In this document: piece by piece, positions 41,018 to 50,193 of the stretch | Layout of the letters: the number at the start of each line of letters is the position of its first letter | Position numbering within the stretch: position 1 is the stretch's first letter | DNA from: JAJCZZ01 sp964569085 | GTDB taxonomy: Bacteria > Gemmatimonadota > Gemmatimonadetes > Longimicrobiales > Gaopeijiaceae | Direction: 5' to 3' | NCBI GenBank assembly: GCA_964569085.1 | Contig: CAZMTA010000021.1 | Coordinates: 1-64,000 of the forward strand | Length of the DNA: 64,000 nucleotides | Program-made: the position numbers and the translations under genes | The notes under the pieces: generated by a model | What the model was told of the DNA's origin: nothing | What the model saw: the letters and a program-made list of their open reading frames with translations, nothing else | Databases searched by the model: none

Positions 41018-41922
41018 GATCCCGCGTCCTCGATGCGCAGCGAGAGGTCCGCCACGGGAGCCGAGTGGGTGAGCGCGCCGGCGCTGACCAGGTCCACGCC
41101 CGTGGCCGCCACGTCCCGAACGGTGTCCAGGCCCACGTTCCCGGACGCCTCCAGGAGCGGGCGGGGCCCGTCGTGGGCGTCGGCGCGGGCCACGGCGTCC
41201 CGCATGGCCTCCAGGGACATGTTGTCCAGGAGGATGCGGTCCACGCCCACGGCGAGCACGGCGTCCAGCTCCTCCCGCGTCCGGACCTCCACCTCGATCT
41301 CCACGGACCGTCCGCCGGCCTCCACCCGACGGGTCCGGGCTTCCACCGCGGCCCGGGCGGCGTCGGCCACCCCGCTTCCCGCGTCGGCGTGGTTGTCCTT
41401 CACCAGCACCATGTCCCAGAGGCCCATGCGGTGGTTCGTCCCCCCGCCGGCGCGCACCGCGGCCTTCTCCAGGACCCGCCACCCCGGCGTCGTCTTCCGG
41501 GTGTCCACCACCCGCGCCCCGGTCCCCTCCACCGCGTCCACGAAGCGGCGGGTCATCGTGGCCACTCCGCTCAGGCGGCCCAGGAAGTTGAGGGCCGTGC
41601 GCTCGCCGGTGAGCACGCTCCGCGTCGGCCCCGCCAGGCGCAGGACCACGTCGCCGGGCTCCACCGCCGTGCCGTCGTCGGCCACGACCTCCACCCGGAC
41701 ATCCGGATCCACCGCGCCCATGACGGCCCGGAAGGGCCCCGTCCCCGCCACCACCAGCGGCTCCTTGGCGACCACCACGGCCCGGCATCGCCGGTGGGCG
41801 GCGACGGTCCAGAGCGAGGTCAGGTCGCCGTCCGGGCCCAGGTCCTCGTCCAGCGCACGGCGCACCAGGACGTCCAGGTCCGCCGCGTCGGCCGCTCCGG
41901 GGCGGCGCGGGTCGTCGCTCAT
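41014..41922 (-). CDS. nadC: Nicotinate-nucleotide pyrophosphorylase (carboxylating)
   Basis: Makes nicotinate mononucleotide from quinolinate and PRPP in NAD synthesis. 302 residues: EDLGPDGDLTS near the start, GERTALNFLGRLSGVAT, DTRKTTPGWRVLEKAAVRAG, GGGTNHRMGLWDMVLVKDNH, EVEVRTREELDAVL and LLEASGNVGLDTVRDVAATG. The ATG at 41922 overlaps uppP (ATGA). nadA and nadB are not in the window. Confidence 0.97.
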   Translation of the reverse strand: MSDDPRRPGAADAADLDVLVRRALDEDLGPDGDLTSLWTVAAHRRCRAVVVAKEPLVVAGTGPFRAVMGAVDPDVRVEVVADDGTAVEPGDVVLRLAGPTRSVLTGERTALNFLGRLSGVATMTRRFVDAVEGTGARVVDTRKTTPGWRVLEKAAVRAGGGTNHRMGLWDMVLVKDNHADAGSGVADAARAAVEARTRRVEAGGRSVEIEVEVRTREELDAVLAVGVDRILLDNMSLEAMRDAVARADAHDGPRPLLEASGNVGLDTVRDVAATGVDLVSAGALTHSAPVADLSLRIEDAGS

Positions 41923-42701
41923 GCCATCTGGAGCCAGAGGAGGTAGAGAGCGCCCACGGCCCAGCAGTAGGGCGCGAAGAAGTGGAAGGAGCGCCTGGCC
42001 AGCATGGCCACGAACGTACGGATCGCCAGGACGCCCGTCACCGCCGCCGCGATCCCGCCCACGAGGAGGGGGAGGGCGCCCGCTCCGGTGGTGTGCGCCA
42101 TGTCCGGGATCTGGAGGACCGCCGCGCCGGCGATGGCGGGCACGGCCATGAGGAAGGAGAAGGCCGCCGCCTCCTCGGGGTCCACCTTCAGCCAGAGCGC
42201 CGTGATGGTGGTCGAGCCCGAGCGGGAGATCCCGGGAATCAGGGCGAAGGCCTGGGCGATCCCGACCAGGATGGACCCGCCGGCGGAGGGCTCGGGACGG
42301 TCGGCCCGCTCCAGCGCCCAGCGGGACGTCCACAGGATGGCGCCCGTGACCAGGAGCGCCACGCCGGGCACCACCGGATCGTCGAAGAGCGCCTCGATCT
42401 CGTCCTTCCAGAGGAGCCCCACCGCCGCGGCGGGGATCGTGGCGAGGATCAGCAGCCCCGTGTAACGGAGCGCTCCGCCATCGCCGGAGACCACGCCCCG
42501 GATCAGCTTCCCCACCCGACCGCGGTAGACCAGGAGGATGGAGACCAGGGTGGCCAGGTGGACGACCACCTCGAACACCACGCCCGGAAGGTCGATGCCC
42601 AGGAGCGCCTGGGCGATGACCAGGTGACCCGAGCTGGAGACGGGCAGGAACTCGGTGGCCCCCTGCACCACCCCGAGGATCAGCGCTTCCCAGAGGCTCA
42701 C
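41919..42701 (-). CDS. uppP: Undecaprenyl-diphosphatase
   Basis: Integral membrane phosphatase recycling undecaprenyl diphosphate to the monophosphate for cell-wall synthesis. 260 residues with about eight hydrophobic segments and both signature motifs: GATEFLPVSSSGHL (near residues 13-26) and IPGISRSGSTT. GTG 42701 overlaps the bshA stop as GTGA. Confidence 0.96.
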   Translation of the reverse strand: MSLWEALILGVVQGATEFLPVSSSGHLVIAQALLGIDLPGVVFEVVVHLATLVSILLVYRGRVGKLIRGVVSGDGGALRYTGLLILATIPAAAVGLLWKDEIEALFDDPVVPGVALLVTGAILWTSRWALERADRPEPSAGGSILVGIAQAFALIPGISRSGSTTITALWLKVDPEEAAAFSFLMAVPAIAGAAVLQIPDMAHTTGAGALPLLVGGIAAAVTGVLAIRTFVAMLARRSFHFFAPYCWAVGALYLLWLQMA

Positions 42702-43843
42702 GAGACCACCCCGGCGCCCGCGGCGATCACGCTCTCGTAGAAGGCCTCGTAGCGGGGGACCACGGCGTCGGCGCTGAAGCGCTCCACGGCGCGGGCGCGA
42801 CCGGCCTCGGCCACGCGGGCGTGGACCGCCTCGTCGGACAGGATCCGGACGGCGGAGGCGGCCATGCCGTCGACGTCGCCGACGTCGTGGAGGAAGCCGC
42901 TCTCCCCGTCCTCCACCACCTCCGGGAGGCCACCGGCGCGGGACGCCACGACGGGCGCGCCGCTGGCCATCGCCTCCAGGGCCGCCAGCCCGAAGGACTC
43001 GTTCTCCGACGGCAGGAGGAAGACGTCGGCGCAGGCCAGGAGCTCGTCCACCGAGGCGTGCTTGCCCAGGAAGAGGACCCGGTCGGCCAGCCCCAGGCGC
43101 TCGGCGAGCTCCGCGGCCACGGGGCGCTCGGGGCCGTCCCCGACCATGACCAGACGGGCCGGCACCTCGTCCACCACCTTCCCGAAGATCCGGATCACGT
43201 CCTCGACGCGCTTCACGCCGCGGAAGTTGGACACGTGCATGACGATCTTCTCCCCGCCGGGGGCCAGAGCCGAGCGGTGGCACGGCTCCTTGCCGGGCCG
43301 CCAGACCTCGGTGTCGATGAAGTTGGGGATCACCTCGACGCGCTCCTCGGGCACCCCGAAGCCCCCGACCGTCTCCTCCTTCAGGTACGCCGACACCGCC
43401 GTGATCCCCTGGGACTTGAGGATGCTGAAGCGGGTGATGGCGTGGAAGGACGGATGGAGCCCGGTCAGGGTGATGTCCGTGCCGTGGAGGGTCGTGACGA
43501 TGGGCAGATCCCGCTCCCCGGAGAGCATCTCGCGTGCCACCCAGGCCGAGGTGGCGTGGGGGATGGCGTAGTGGACGTGCATGAGGTCCAGCTTCTCCCG
43601 CCGCGCCACGTCGTGCATGCTCACGGCCAGCGCCAGCGAGTACGGCGGGTGCTCGAAGAGGGGATAGTCCTCCATCTCCACCTCGTGGAAGAAGACCCGC
43701 TCCCGGAAGCTCCCCAGCCGGAAGGGCTGGTCGTAGGACACGAAGTGCACGTGGTGGCCCCGCTCCGCGAGCTTGATGCCGAGCTCGGTGGCCACGGCCC
43801 CCGACCCGCCGTAGGTGGGGTAGCAGGTGATTCCGATCTTCAC
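42698..43843 (-). CDS. bshA: N-acetyl-alpha-D-glucosaminyl L-malate synthase BshA (bacillithiol biosynthesis)
   Basis: GT4-family glycosyltransferase joining UDP-GlcNAc and L-malate, the first step of bacillithiol synthesis. 381 residues. MKIGITCYPTYGGSGAVATE, FVSYDQPFRL, HVHYAIPHATSAWVA, VTTLHGTDITLTG and MHVSNFRGVKRVEDVI are BshA-specific blocks; PSENESFGLAALEAMASG is the GT4 donor-binding site. It starts at GTG 43843, overlapping miaA by GTGA. BshB and BshC are not in this window. Confidence 0.93.
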   Translation of the reverse strand: MKIGITCYPTYGGSGAVATELGIKLAERGHHVHFVSYDQPFRLGSFRERVFFHEVEMEDYPLFEHPPYSLALAVSMHDVARREKLDLMHVHYAIPHATSAWVAREMLSGERDLPIVTTLHGTDITLTGLHPSFHAITRFSILKSQGITAVSAYLKEETVGGFGVPEERVEVIPNFIDTEVWRPGKEPCHRSALAPGGEKIVMHVSNFRGVKRVEDVIRIFGKVVDEVPARLVMVGDGPERPVAAELAERLGLADRVLFLGKHASVDELLACADVFLLPSENESFGLAALEAMASGAPVVASRAGGLPEVVEDGESGFLHDVGDVDGMAASAVRILSDEAVHARVAEAGRARAVERFSADAVVPRYEAFYESVIAAGAGVVS

Positions 43844-44778
43844 GTCCTCGCCTCCCAGGCGTCCAGCGTGGCCCGAACCTGCTCCTCCAGCGGCAGGCGC
43901 GCGTCGATGCGCACCGCCTCCTCCGGAAGCTGGTGTCGGAACCATGTGAGTTGGCGCCGGGCGTACCGGCGCGTGTTGGCCTGGATCTCCTCCACCGCGT
44001 CCTCGAGCGTCCGCTCGCCGCGGAGGTGGGCCAGGACCTCGCGATACCCCGTACCCGTCATGCCGGGATCCGACTCGCCGTACCCGGCGTCCACCAGCGC
44101 CCGGACCTCCTGGACCAGGCCCCGCCGCACCATCCCCTCGGCCCGGTCCTCGATGCGGCGGTCCAGCTCGTCCCGGGAGAGGTCCAGGACCACCACCACC
44201 CCGGGCACCGGCTCCCCGTCCATGGGGGCCTCCCGGTGCCACCACGAGAGGGGCCGCCCCGAGAGGAGCGTCACCTCCAGGGTGCGGCTCATGCGCTGGG
44301 GCCCGCCCTCCACCGCCACCTCGGCCCGCTCCGGGTCCAGGCGGCGCACCCACCGCTCGAGCTCGGCGCGGGGCCGCCGCTCGAGCCACGCCCGCAGGCG
44401 CTCGGTGCGCGCGTCGTCCATCTCGGGCTCGGCGAAGATGGGTCGGAGCACCGACCGGAGGTAGAAGCCGGTCCCCCCCACCAGGAGCGGCACCCGGCCC
44501 CGGGCCCGGATCTCCCGGATCCAGCGTCGGGCGTCCCGGGCGAATCGCCCGGCGGAGTACCGCTCGTCCGGGTCCACCACGTCGAGCCCGTGGTGGGGCA
44601 CCCGGCCGCGGTCGGCGTCGGACACCTTGTCCGTGCCGATGTCCATGCCCCGGTAGACCTGGCGCGAGTCCATGGAGACGATCTCCCCGTCGAGCGCCTC
44701 GGCCACCTCCAGGGACAGCGCCGTCTTCCCCGAGGCCGTGGGGCCGGTGATGGCGAGGAAGCGGGGCTCCGACGGCAT
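43840..44778 (-). CDS. miaA: tRNA dimethylallyltransferase
   Basis: Transfers dimethylallyl from DMAPP to A37 of tRNAs reading UNN codons, thus using the isoprenoid pathway. 312 residues: P-loop ITGPTASGKTALS, EIVSMDSRQVYRGMDIGTDK, PHHGLDVVDPDERYSAGRF, LLVGGTGFYLRSVL, TGTGYREVLAHLRGE and the C-terminal NTRRYARRQLTWFR. It starts 5 nt after mutL, the conserved mutL-miaA order. Confidence 0.97.
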   Translation of the reverse strand: MPSEPRFLAITGPTASGKTALSLEVAEALDGEIVSMDSRQVYRGMDIGTDKVSDADRGRVPHHGLDVVDPDERYSAGRFARDARRWIREIRARGRVPLLVGGTGFYLRSVLRPIFAEPEMDDARTERLRAWLERRPRAELERWVRRLDPERAEVAVEGGPQRMSRTLEVTLLSGRPLSWWHREAPMDGEPVPGVVVVLDLSRDELDRRIEDRAEGMVRRGLVQEVRALVDAGYGESDPGMTGTGYREVLAHLRGERTLEDAVEEIQANTRRYARRQLTWFRHQLPEEAVRIDARLPLEEQVRATLDAWEART

Positions 44779-44783
44779 GGCGC

Positions 44784-46586
44784 TCAGCCGTGCCCGGTGC
44801 CGGACCGGTCGAAGCGCCGCTGGAGCTCCTTGGCGCTCAGCCGCACGATGGTGGGCCGGCCGTGGACGTCGTGGTGGGGGAGCTCGGTGGCGAAGAGCTG
44901 GTCGAAGAGCTGCTCCATCTCCTTCTCGCTCAGCGCCTGGCCGGCCTTGATGGCGCTCTTGCAGGCGAAGACCGACGCGATCCGCTCGTGCTGGTTCCGG
45001 GCGGAGCGGGACAGCTCGGAGCCGTGGGTCAGGTCGTGGACCATCTCCCGGAAGGCGCGCTCCGCGTCGAACCAGGGGTGGGGGTTCGGCACGGCCTGCA
45101 CGATGACCGTGTCGCCGCCGAAGCCCTCCACCTCGAAGCCCGCGCGGCCCAGGAGGCCGCCCAGCTCCTCCACCATCTCGTACTCCGGCGGCGTGAGCCG
45201 GAGGGTGAGGGGGAAGAGGAGGCGCTGGCCGTCCTGCCCCCCCGCCGCGAAGGCCTTCATGAGGCGCTCGAAGAGGACCCGCTCGTGGGCCGAGTGCTGG
45301 TCCACGATCAGGATGCCGTCCCGCGTCTCGGCCATGATGTACGTCCGCAGCACCTGCCAGAGGCGGGGGCGGCTCGCCGGAAGCTCGGGCGGGCGCTCGC
45401 CGGCCAGGGCCTCGCTGGGGCCGGCCACGTCGCCGCCGGGGCCCGCGCCGGTCGCGAAGAGGGCCATCTGGGGATCCGCTTCGGCGGAGCCGCCCGGCGC
45501 CTCGTCCCCCTGCCCTCGCCCGGCACCGGGCCCCGGCCCCTCCCGGACCTGCATGGAGCCCGGGGTGAGCTGCACGTCGAAGGTGGCGGCGCTCTCCTCG
45601 CCCTCCAGGGCGTGGCGCACCGAGGCCTCCACGGCCTCCTCCACCTGCGCCTGTCGCCGGAAGCGGACCTCGGCCTTGGCGGGATGGACGTTCACGTCGA
45701 CCTCGCCCTCGGGCACGCGGAGGTAGAGGAACATCCAAGGCCTGGCCCCGTGAGGCACGGTGGTGCGGTAGCCCCGCTCGGCGGCCTTCACCAGCTCCGA
45801 CGCCTGGAACGGGCGGCCGTTCACGAAGAGGTGGGCCCGCCGGAGCCCCGGGCGGGCCGCGTCGGGGCGCTGCACCAGCCCCCGGACCTCGACGCCCTCC
45901 TCCTCGCCCGACAGGGCCAGGAGCGTGCCCGCCTCCTCCCCGGGCCAGATGGCCGCCACCCGCCCCCCCACGTCCGAGGATCCCGGCAGCTCGAGGAGCG
46001 TCCGGTCGTCGGAGGTGAGGGTGAAGGCCACGCCGGGGTTGGCCAGCGCCAGGGAGGTCACGGCCTCGCTCACGGCCCGGGTCTCGGCGGCGGTGGACTT
46101 CAGGAATTTCGAGCGCGCCGGCGCGTTGAAGAAGAGGTTCCGCACGTCCACCGTGGTCCCCCGCTGCCGCGGGAAGTCCTCGACCGAGGAGATGCCGCCT
46201 CCGTTCACCTTCACCCGGGTACCCACCTCGTCGTCGGCGTCCCGGGTCTCGAGCGAGAGGCGGGACACGGCCGCGATGGAGGGGAGCGCCTCGCCGCGGA
46301 AGCCGAAGGTGCGGATGCCCTTGAGGTCGCCGGCCGCCTGGATCTTGCTGGTGGCGTGGCGGTCCAGGGAGAGGAGCGCGTCCTCCCGGCTCATCCCGAT
46401 GCCGTCGTCGCTGACGCGGATGCGCCGCTTCCCGCCCCGCTCCACCGCGATCTCCACCCGGGTGGCCCGGGCGTCCAGGGCGTTCTCCACCAGCTCCTTG
46501 ACCACGGAGGCGGGCCGCTCGACGACCTCCCCCGCGGCGATCTGGTTGGCCACCGCGTCGGGGAGGATCCGGATCCTGCGCGCCAC
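44784..46586 (-). CDS. mutL: DNA mismatch repair protein MutL
   Basis: 600 residues from GTG 46586. The GHKL ATPase half has VANQIAAGEVVERPASVVKE, VSDDGIGMSREDALLSLDRH, ATSKIQAAGDL and TFGFRGEALPSIAAVSRL. The C-terminal half has LIVDQHSAHERVLFE, the endonuclease motif DQHA(x2)E(x4)E with Ala replaced by Ser, so nicking activity is likely. An acidic, Gly-rich linker joins the halves at about 340-400. Sits between tatD (2-nt gap) and miaA. No mutS is present in the window. Confidence 0.96.
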   Translation of the reverse strand: MARRIRILPDAVANQIAAGEVVERPASVVKELVENALDARATRVEIAVERGGKRRIRVSDDGIGMSREDALLSLDRHATSKIQAAGDLKGIRTFGFRGEALPSIAAVSRLSLETRDADDEVGTRVKVNGGGISSVEDFPRQRGTTVDVRNLFFNAPARSKFLKSTAAETRAVSEAVTSLALANPGVAFTLTSDDRTLLELPGSSDVGGRVAAIWPGEEAGTLLALSGEEEGVEVRGLVQRPDAARPGLRRAHLFVNGRPFQASELVKAAERGYRTTVPHGARPWMFLYLRVPEGEVDVNVHPAKAEVRFRRQAQVEEAVEASVRHALEGEESAATFDVQLTPGSMQVREGPGPGAGRGQGDEAPGGSAEADPQMALFATGAGPGGDVAGPSEALAGERPPELPASRPRLWQVLRTYIMAETRDGILIVDQHSAHERVLFERLMKAFAAGGQDGQRLLFPLTLRLTPPEYEMVEELGGLLGRAGFEVEGFGGDTVIVQAVPNPHPWFDAERAFREMVHDLTHGSELSRSARNQHERIASVFACKSAIKAGQALSEKEMEQLFDQLFATELPHHDVHGRPTIVRLSAKELQRRFDRSGTGHG

Positions 46587-46588
46587 GG

Positions 46589-47398
46589 CTACCCGCCCGT
46601 GCCGAGGCGGGCGTCGTCGGGGTCCAGGCCGTAGAAGGCCAGGGCGTTGGCCGTGGTGGTCCGCGCCACCTCGTCCGGGTCCCGGTCCAGGTGCGCCGCC
46701 ACGGCCTCCACGACCCGGGCCACGAAGGCGGGCTCGTTGCGCTTCCCCCGATGGGGCACGGGGGCCAGGTAGGGGCTGTCCGTCTCGACGAGGAGCCGGT
46801 CCTCGGGCACCTCCCGGAGACGCTCCACGGCCCCGAAGCTCCTGAACGAGGCGATGCCGGAGAAGGACACCCACCACCCCCGCTCCATGGCGGCCTCGAA
46901 GGCGCGGTCCCCGCCGGTGAAGCAGTGGAGCACACCGCGGACCCCGTCGGGGGCGCGGCGCAGCGCGGCGGCCACGTCGTCGTCGGCCTCCCGGGCGTGG
47001 ACCACCACCGGGAGGTCGAGCTCGGCGCCCAGGCCCAGGTGCTGGTCGAAGAGGTGCTGCTGCACCGCCCGGGGGGAGAGGTCGTAGTGGTAGTCCAGCC
47101 CCGTCTCCCCCACGGCCACGACCTCCGGCTGGGACGCCAGGTCGCGGACCTGCTCCACGTCGTCCGCCCGGGCGGCGCCGGCTTCGTGGGGGTGCACACC
47201 GGCCGTGCACCAGACGCCGGGCGTGTCCCGGGCCAGGGCCAGGGCGGCGCGGGCGTCGGACACGTCGCTGGCGATGGTGACCAGACGGGTCACCCCGGCC
47301 CGGGCGGCCCGGGCCAGGACGGCGTCCCGGTCCCCGGAGAACCGCTCGGAGGTGAGGTGGCAGTGGCTGTCGAAGACCTCGATGCCGTGATCGGTCAT
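46589..47398 (-). CDS. tatD: TatD-family metal-dependent deoxyribonuclease
   Basis: 269 residues, TIM-barrel hydrolase. Metal-binding and catalytic sites: EVFDSHCHLTSERF, GVHPHEAGAA, VAVGETGLDYHYDL, VVVHAREADDDV, GVLHCFTGGDRAFE and LLVETDSPYLAP. Acts as a 3'-5' exonuclease or a general metallohydrolase in DNA quality control. The ATG at 47398 is chosen because the conserved N-terminus DHGIEVFDSHCHL follows directly. Confidence 0.94.
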   Translation of the reverse strand: MTDHGIEVFDSHCHLTSERFSGDRDAVLARAARAGVTRLVTIASDVSDARAALALARDTPGVWCTAGVHPHEAGAARADDVEQVRDLASQPEVVAVGETGLDYHYDLSPRAVQQHLFDQHLGLGAELDLPVVVHAREADDDVAAALRRAPDGVRGVLHCFTGGDRAFEAAMERGWWVSFSGIASFRSFGAVERLREVPEDRLLVETDSPYLAPVPHRGKRNEPAFVARVVEAVAAHLDRDPDEVARTTTANALAFYGLDPDDARLGTGG

Positions 47399-47417
47399 GC
47401 CGGGCACCGGGCCTCCG

Positions 47418-48377
47418 TCACACCGGAATGGCCTGCTCGGCCGCCTGCCGCTGCTTCTCCTTCTTGCCCTCGCCCATGCGCTTCTGGATCTCCAGGAGCG
47501 CCGGGGAGGCCACGAAGATGGAGGAGTAGGTCCCGATGAGGACACCCAGGATCAGGACGATGGTGAAGTCCTGGATGATGGCGCCGCCCAGGATCAGGAG
47601 CGCCAGGAGCACCGCCAGCGTGGTGCCCGAGGTGAGGATCGTGCGCGGGAGGGTCTCGTTGATGGAGGCGTTGATGAGGTCCACCGGGTCCCGCTTCCGC
47701 GCGCCCTTCTTGCCCATGTTCTCCCGGATCCGGTCGAACACCACGATGGTGTCGTTAAGGGAGTAGCCCAGGATGGTCAGGATCGCGGCCACCGTGGGGA
47801 GCGCGATCTCCACCCGGAAGAGGGCCAGGAAGCCCAGGGTGATGAGCATGTCGTGGAAGGTCGCGATGACGGCCGCCAGCCCGAAGCGCAGCTCGAAGCG
47901 GATCGCGATGTAGATCAGCGTGAGCAGGAAGGAGAAGAGGATCGCCAGCCCCGCCTTCTGCTGGAGCTCCTCTCCCACCGTGGCCCCGACCAGCTCGGTG
48001 CGCACGACGCTGAAGGTCCCGGCGCCGAAGGCCTCGGCGAGCTGGACCTCCAGCGCCTCGGCCACCTCCTCGATGGCGACGTTCTCCCGCAGGGGCGCCC
48101 GGATGACGAAGTCCCGGTCCTGCCCGAAGCGGGTGATGGGCGGGGCCTGGGCGCCGCCCAGGGCCTCGCGGATGTCGCCGGCCGTGACGTCGGTCTCGAA
48201 GCGGACCTCCACCAGCGACCCGCCGGTGAAGTCCACCCCGTAGTTCTGCCAGGACCCGTAGGCCGCCACGTTGTAGACCATGGCGCCGATGCCCACGAGG
48301 AGGGCGATGGCCGACACCACGTAGGCCTTCTTGCGGGCCTCGATGAACCGGTAGCTGGCGTGCTGGAAGAGTCTCAT
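47418..48377 (-). CDS. secF: Protein translocase subunit SecF
   Basis: 319 residues of the RND-type SecDF complex that uses the proton gradient to complete protein export. Six transmembrane helices: the first at 20-40 (YVVSAIALLVGIGAMVYN), then the periplasmic domain with NYGVDFTGGSLVEVRF, and five in the C-terminal half. SecF signatures are LGYSLNDTIVVFDRIREN and SINETLPRTILTSGTTLLAV-like (here TLAVLLALL). Lies 10 nt after secD. Confidence 0.97.
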   Translation of the reverse strand: MRLFQHASYRFIEARKKAYVVSAIALLVGIGAMVYNVAAYGSWQNYGVDFTGGSLVEVRFETDVTAGDIREALGGAQAPPITRFGQDRDFVIRAPLRENVAIEEVAEALEVQLAEAFGAGTFSVVRTELVGATVGEELQQKAGLAILFSFLLTLIYIAIRFELRFGLAAVIATFHDMLITLGFLALFRVEIALPTVAAILTILGYSLNDTIVVFDRIRENMGKKGARKRDPVDLINASINETLPRTILTSGTTLAVLLALLILGGAIIQDFTIVLILGVLIGTYSSIFVASPALLEIQKRMGEGKKEKQRQAAEQAIPV

Positions 48378-48387
48378 GGGTGGGCCG

Positions 48388-50052
48388 TCAGATGCTGATG
48401 GGATCCGAGGCCTTCTTTCCCTGCAGGTAGAGCAGGAAGAAGGACCGGGTCACGAAAAGGGCGGAGAAGAACGAGGCCACGATACCGATGGAGAGCGTCA
48501 CCGCGAACCCGCGCACCGGCCCCGTCCCGAACTGGAAGAGGATGAGCGCGGTGATGAGCGTCGTGATGTTCGCGTCGACGATGGCCGAGAGGGCGTGGGA
48601 GAAGCCCTCGTCCACGGCGGTGCGGGTGGCCCGCCCCAGGGCGAGCTCCTCCCGGATCCGCTCGAAGATCAGCACGTTGGCGTCCACGGCCATCCCGATG
48701 GAGAGGATGAGCCCGGCGATGCCCGGCACGGTGAGCGTGGCGTTGAGCCCGGCAAGACCGCCCAGGACCAGCACCACGTAGACCGCGAGCGCGCCCACGG
48801 CCAGGACGCCGGCCATCTTGTAGTAGACGATCATGATGACGAGCACGAGGGCCAGGCCCACGAGCCCGGCGAGCTCACCCTGGTCGATGGAGTCCTGCCC
48901 CAGCGACGGCCCGACGGTGCGCTCCTCGATGATGTTGAGCTGGGCCGGGAGGGCACCGGCGCGGAGCACCAGGGCCAGGTCCCGGGCCTCCTCCAGCGGG
49001 GTCCCGGCACCCATCTCGATCTGGCCCCGGGCTCCGATGCGGTCCCGGAGGACCGGGGCGCTCATGACCTCGCCGTCGAGCACGATGGCCAGGTAGTCCC
49101 CGACGTGCTGCCCGCTGAAGCGGCCGAAGAGACGGCCGCCGGCGCGGGAGAGCTCGAACTGCACCATGGACTGGTTGAACTGGGGATCCCGCTGCGCCGT
49201 GGCGTCCTCCAGGTACTCACCCGTGAGGAAGGGCTCCTCGGTGAGGACGAAGAGACGGCGGTAGTTGCGGGCCCCACGACCCACGACCTCGGATCCCCAG
49301 TGGAGCGCGGCGTCCCGGGGGAGCGCCCGCTGCACCTCGTCCATGGCCAGGAAGCGCTCCACGGTGGGCACGTCCTCCAGCGACACCAGGAAGGTCCCCT
49401 CCACGTCCCCGAAGTTCAGGAGGGAGGAGAAGGGCCGGAGGGTGGAGTCCTCGTCGTCCGCCTCCTGGGCGGCCGCGACGGCCGTGTCCTCGGCGGAGGC
49501 GCTGTCCGCGGCCTGGGCGCTGTCGCCCTCGGCCGCGGCCGTGTCCCCGCCGAAGAGGAGCTGCTCGATGTCGCCGCCCCCCGAGCCGCCGCCCGTGACG
49601 TCCCGGCCCATGGCGCGGAGCGAGTCCACGCCCAGCGTGGCCACGATGCTCCGGTCGATGCGGGGGAGCGCCTGCTCCACCTCGCCGGTGGGCTGGACGA
49701 GCTTGAACTCCAGGAAGGCCGACTGGTTGATGAGCCCCTTGGCCCGTTCCTCGTCGTCGATCCCGGCCAGCTCCACGATCAGCCGGTCGTCCCCGACCTT
49801 CTGGATCAGGGGCTCCTCCACCCCGAACTCGTCGATCCGGGTCCGGATGATCCGGTCCACCCGGTCGATCATGTCGGACTTGGCCTCGGAGGTGAGCGTC
49901 CCCTCGGGATCGTCCACTTCGAGGACCAGGTGCATCCCGCCCTGGAGGTCCAGGCCGAGCTTCAGCCCGTTGGAGTAGAGCTGCCAGCCGGAGATCCCCA
50001 GCACCAGCAGGATGAGGACGAGCCGGCTTCTGACCGATTTGAACATGGTCAC
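48388..50052 (-). CDS. secD: Protein translocase subunit SecD
   Basis: 554 residues. Helix 1 (LVLILLVLGISGWQLY) is followed by GLKLGLDLQGGMHLVLEVD (the D1 Gly-Gly signature), a large periplasmic P1 domain, and five helices with IGMAVDANVLIFERIREELA and TLITALILFQFGTGPVRGFA. Within P1 there is an Ala/Asp/Glu-rich low-complexity insertion of about 50 residues (around 160-215). The start is GTG 50052; an ATG two codons later is equally possible. The 50-nt leader contains a terminator-like hairpin. Confidence 0.96.
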   Translation of the reverse strand: MTMFKSVRSRLVLILLVLGISGWQLYSNGLKLGLDLQGGMHLVLEVDDPEGTLTSEAKSDMIDRVDRIIRTRIDEFGVEEPLIQKVGDDRLIVELAGIDDEERAKGLINQSAFLEFKLVQPTGEVEQALPRIDRSIVATLGVDSLRAMGRDVTGGGSGGGDIEQLLFGGDTAAAEGDSAQAADSASAEDTAVAAAQEADDEDSTLRPFSSLLNFGDVEGTFLVSLEDVPTVERFLAMDEVQRALPRDAALHWGSEVVGRGARNYRRLFVLTEEPFLTGEYLEDATAQRDPQFNQSMVQFELSRAGGRLFGRFSGQHVGDYLAIVLDGEVMSAPVLRDRIGARGQIEMGAGTPLEEARDLALVLRAGALPAQLNIIEERTVGPSLGQDSIDQGELAGLVGLALVLVIMIVYYKMAGVLAVGALAVYVVLVLGGLAGLNATLTVPGIAGLILSIGMAVDANVLIFERIREELALGRATRTAVDEGFSHALSAIVDANITTLITALILFQFGTGPVRGFAVTLSIGIVASFFSALFVTRSFFLLYLQGKKASDPISI

Positions 50053-50065
50053 GCGGTTGGGTCGA

Positions 50066-50092
50066 CGAAAAGGAAAGGCCCCCGCGGGGCCT
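50066..50092 (-). terminator. Terminator-like hairpin in the short secD leader
   Basis: AGGCCCC, loop GCG, GGGGCCT, then TTCCTTTTC: a 7-bp stem with a U-rich tail. It is located after the secD promoter and about 15 nt before the start codon. It may attenuate secDF expression or hinder ribosome loading. No leader peptide is present. Confidence 0.6.
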
Positions 50093-50108
50093 GGAACGAC
50101 AGCCCAGT

Positions 50109-50137
50109 AAGCTGCCGCCGCCCCCTGGGCGTGTCAA
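50109..50137 (-). promoter_or_regulatory. secD operon promoter
   Basis: TTGACA (50137-50132), 17-bp spacer, CAGCTT (50114-50109). Predicted start near 50102. It would drive the overlapping secD-to-coaX gene run. Confidence 0.68.
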
Positions 50138-50193
50138 TCGTCCGGGGAGGGTCGGGGCGCCCTCGTGGCGGCCCGAAAAAGGGGTGATACCGG

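Noticed and set aside
50053..50102. VemP-like arrest peptide upstream of secD
   Set aside because: The leader after the predicted start has no ATG/GTG reading frame before secD.
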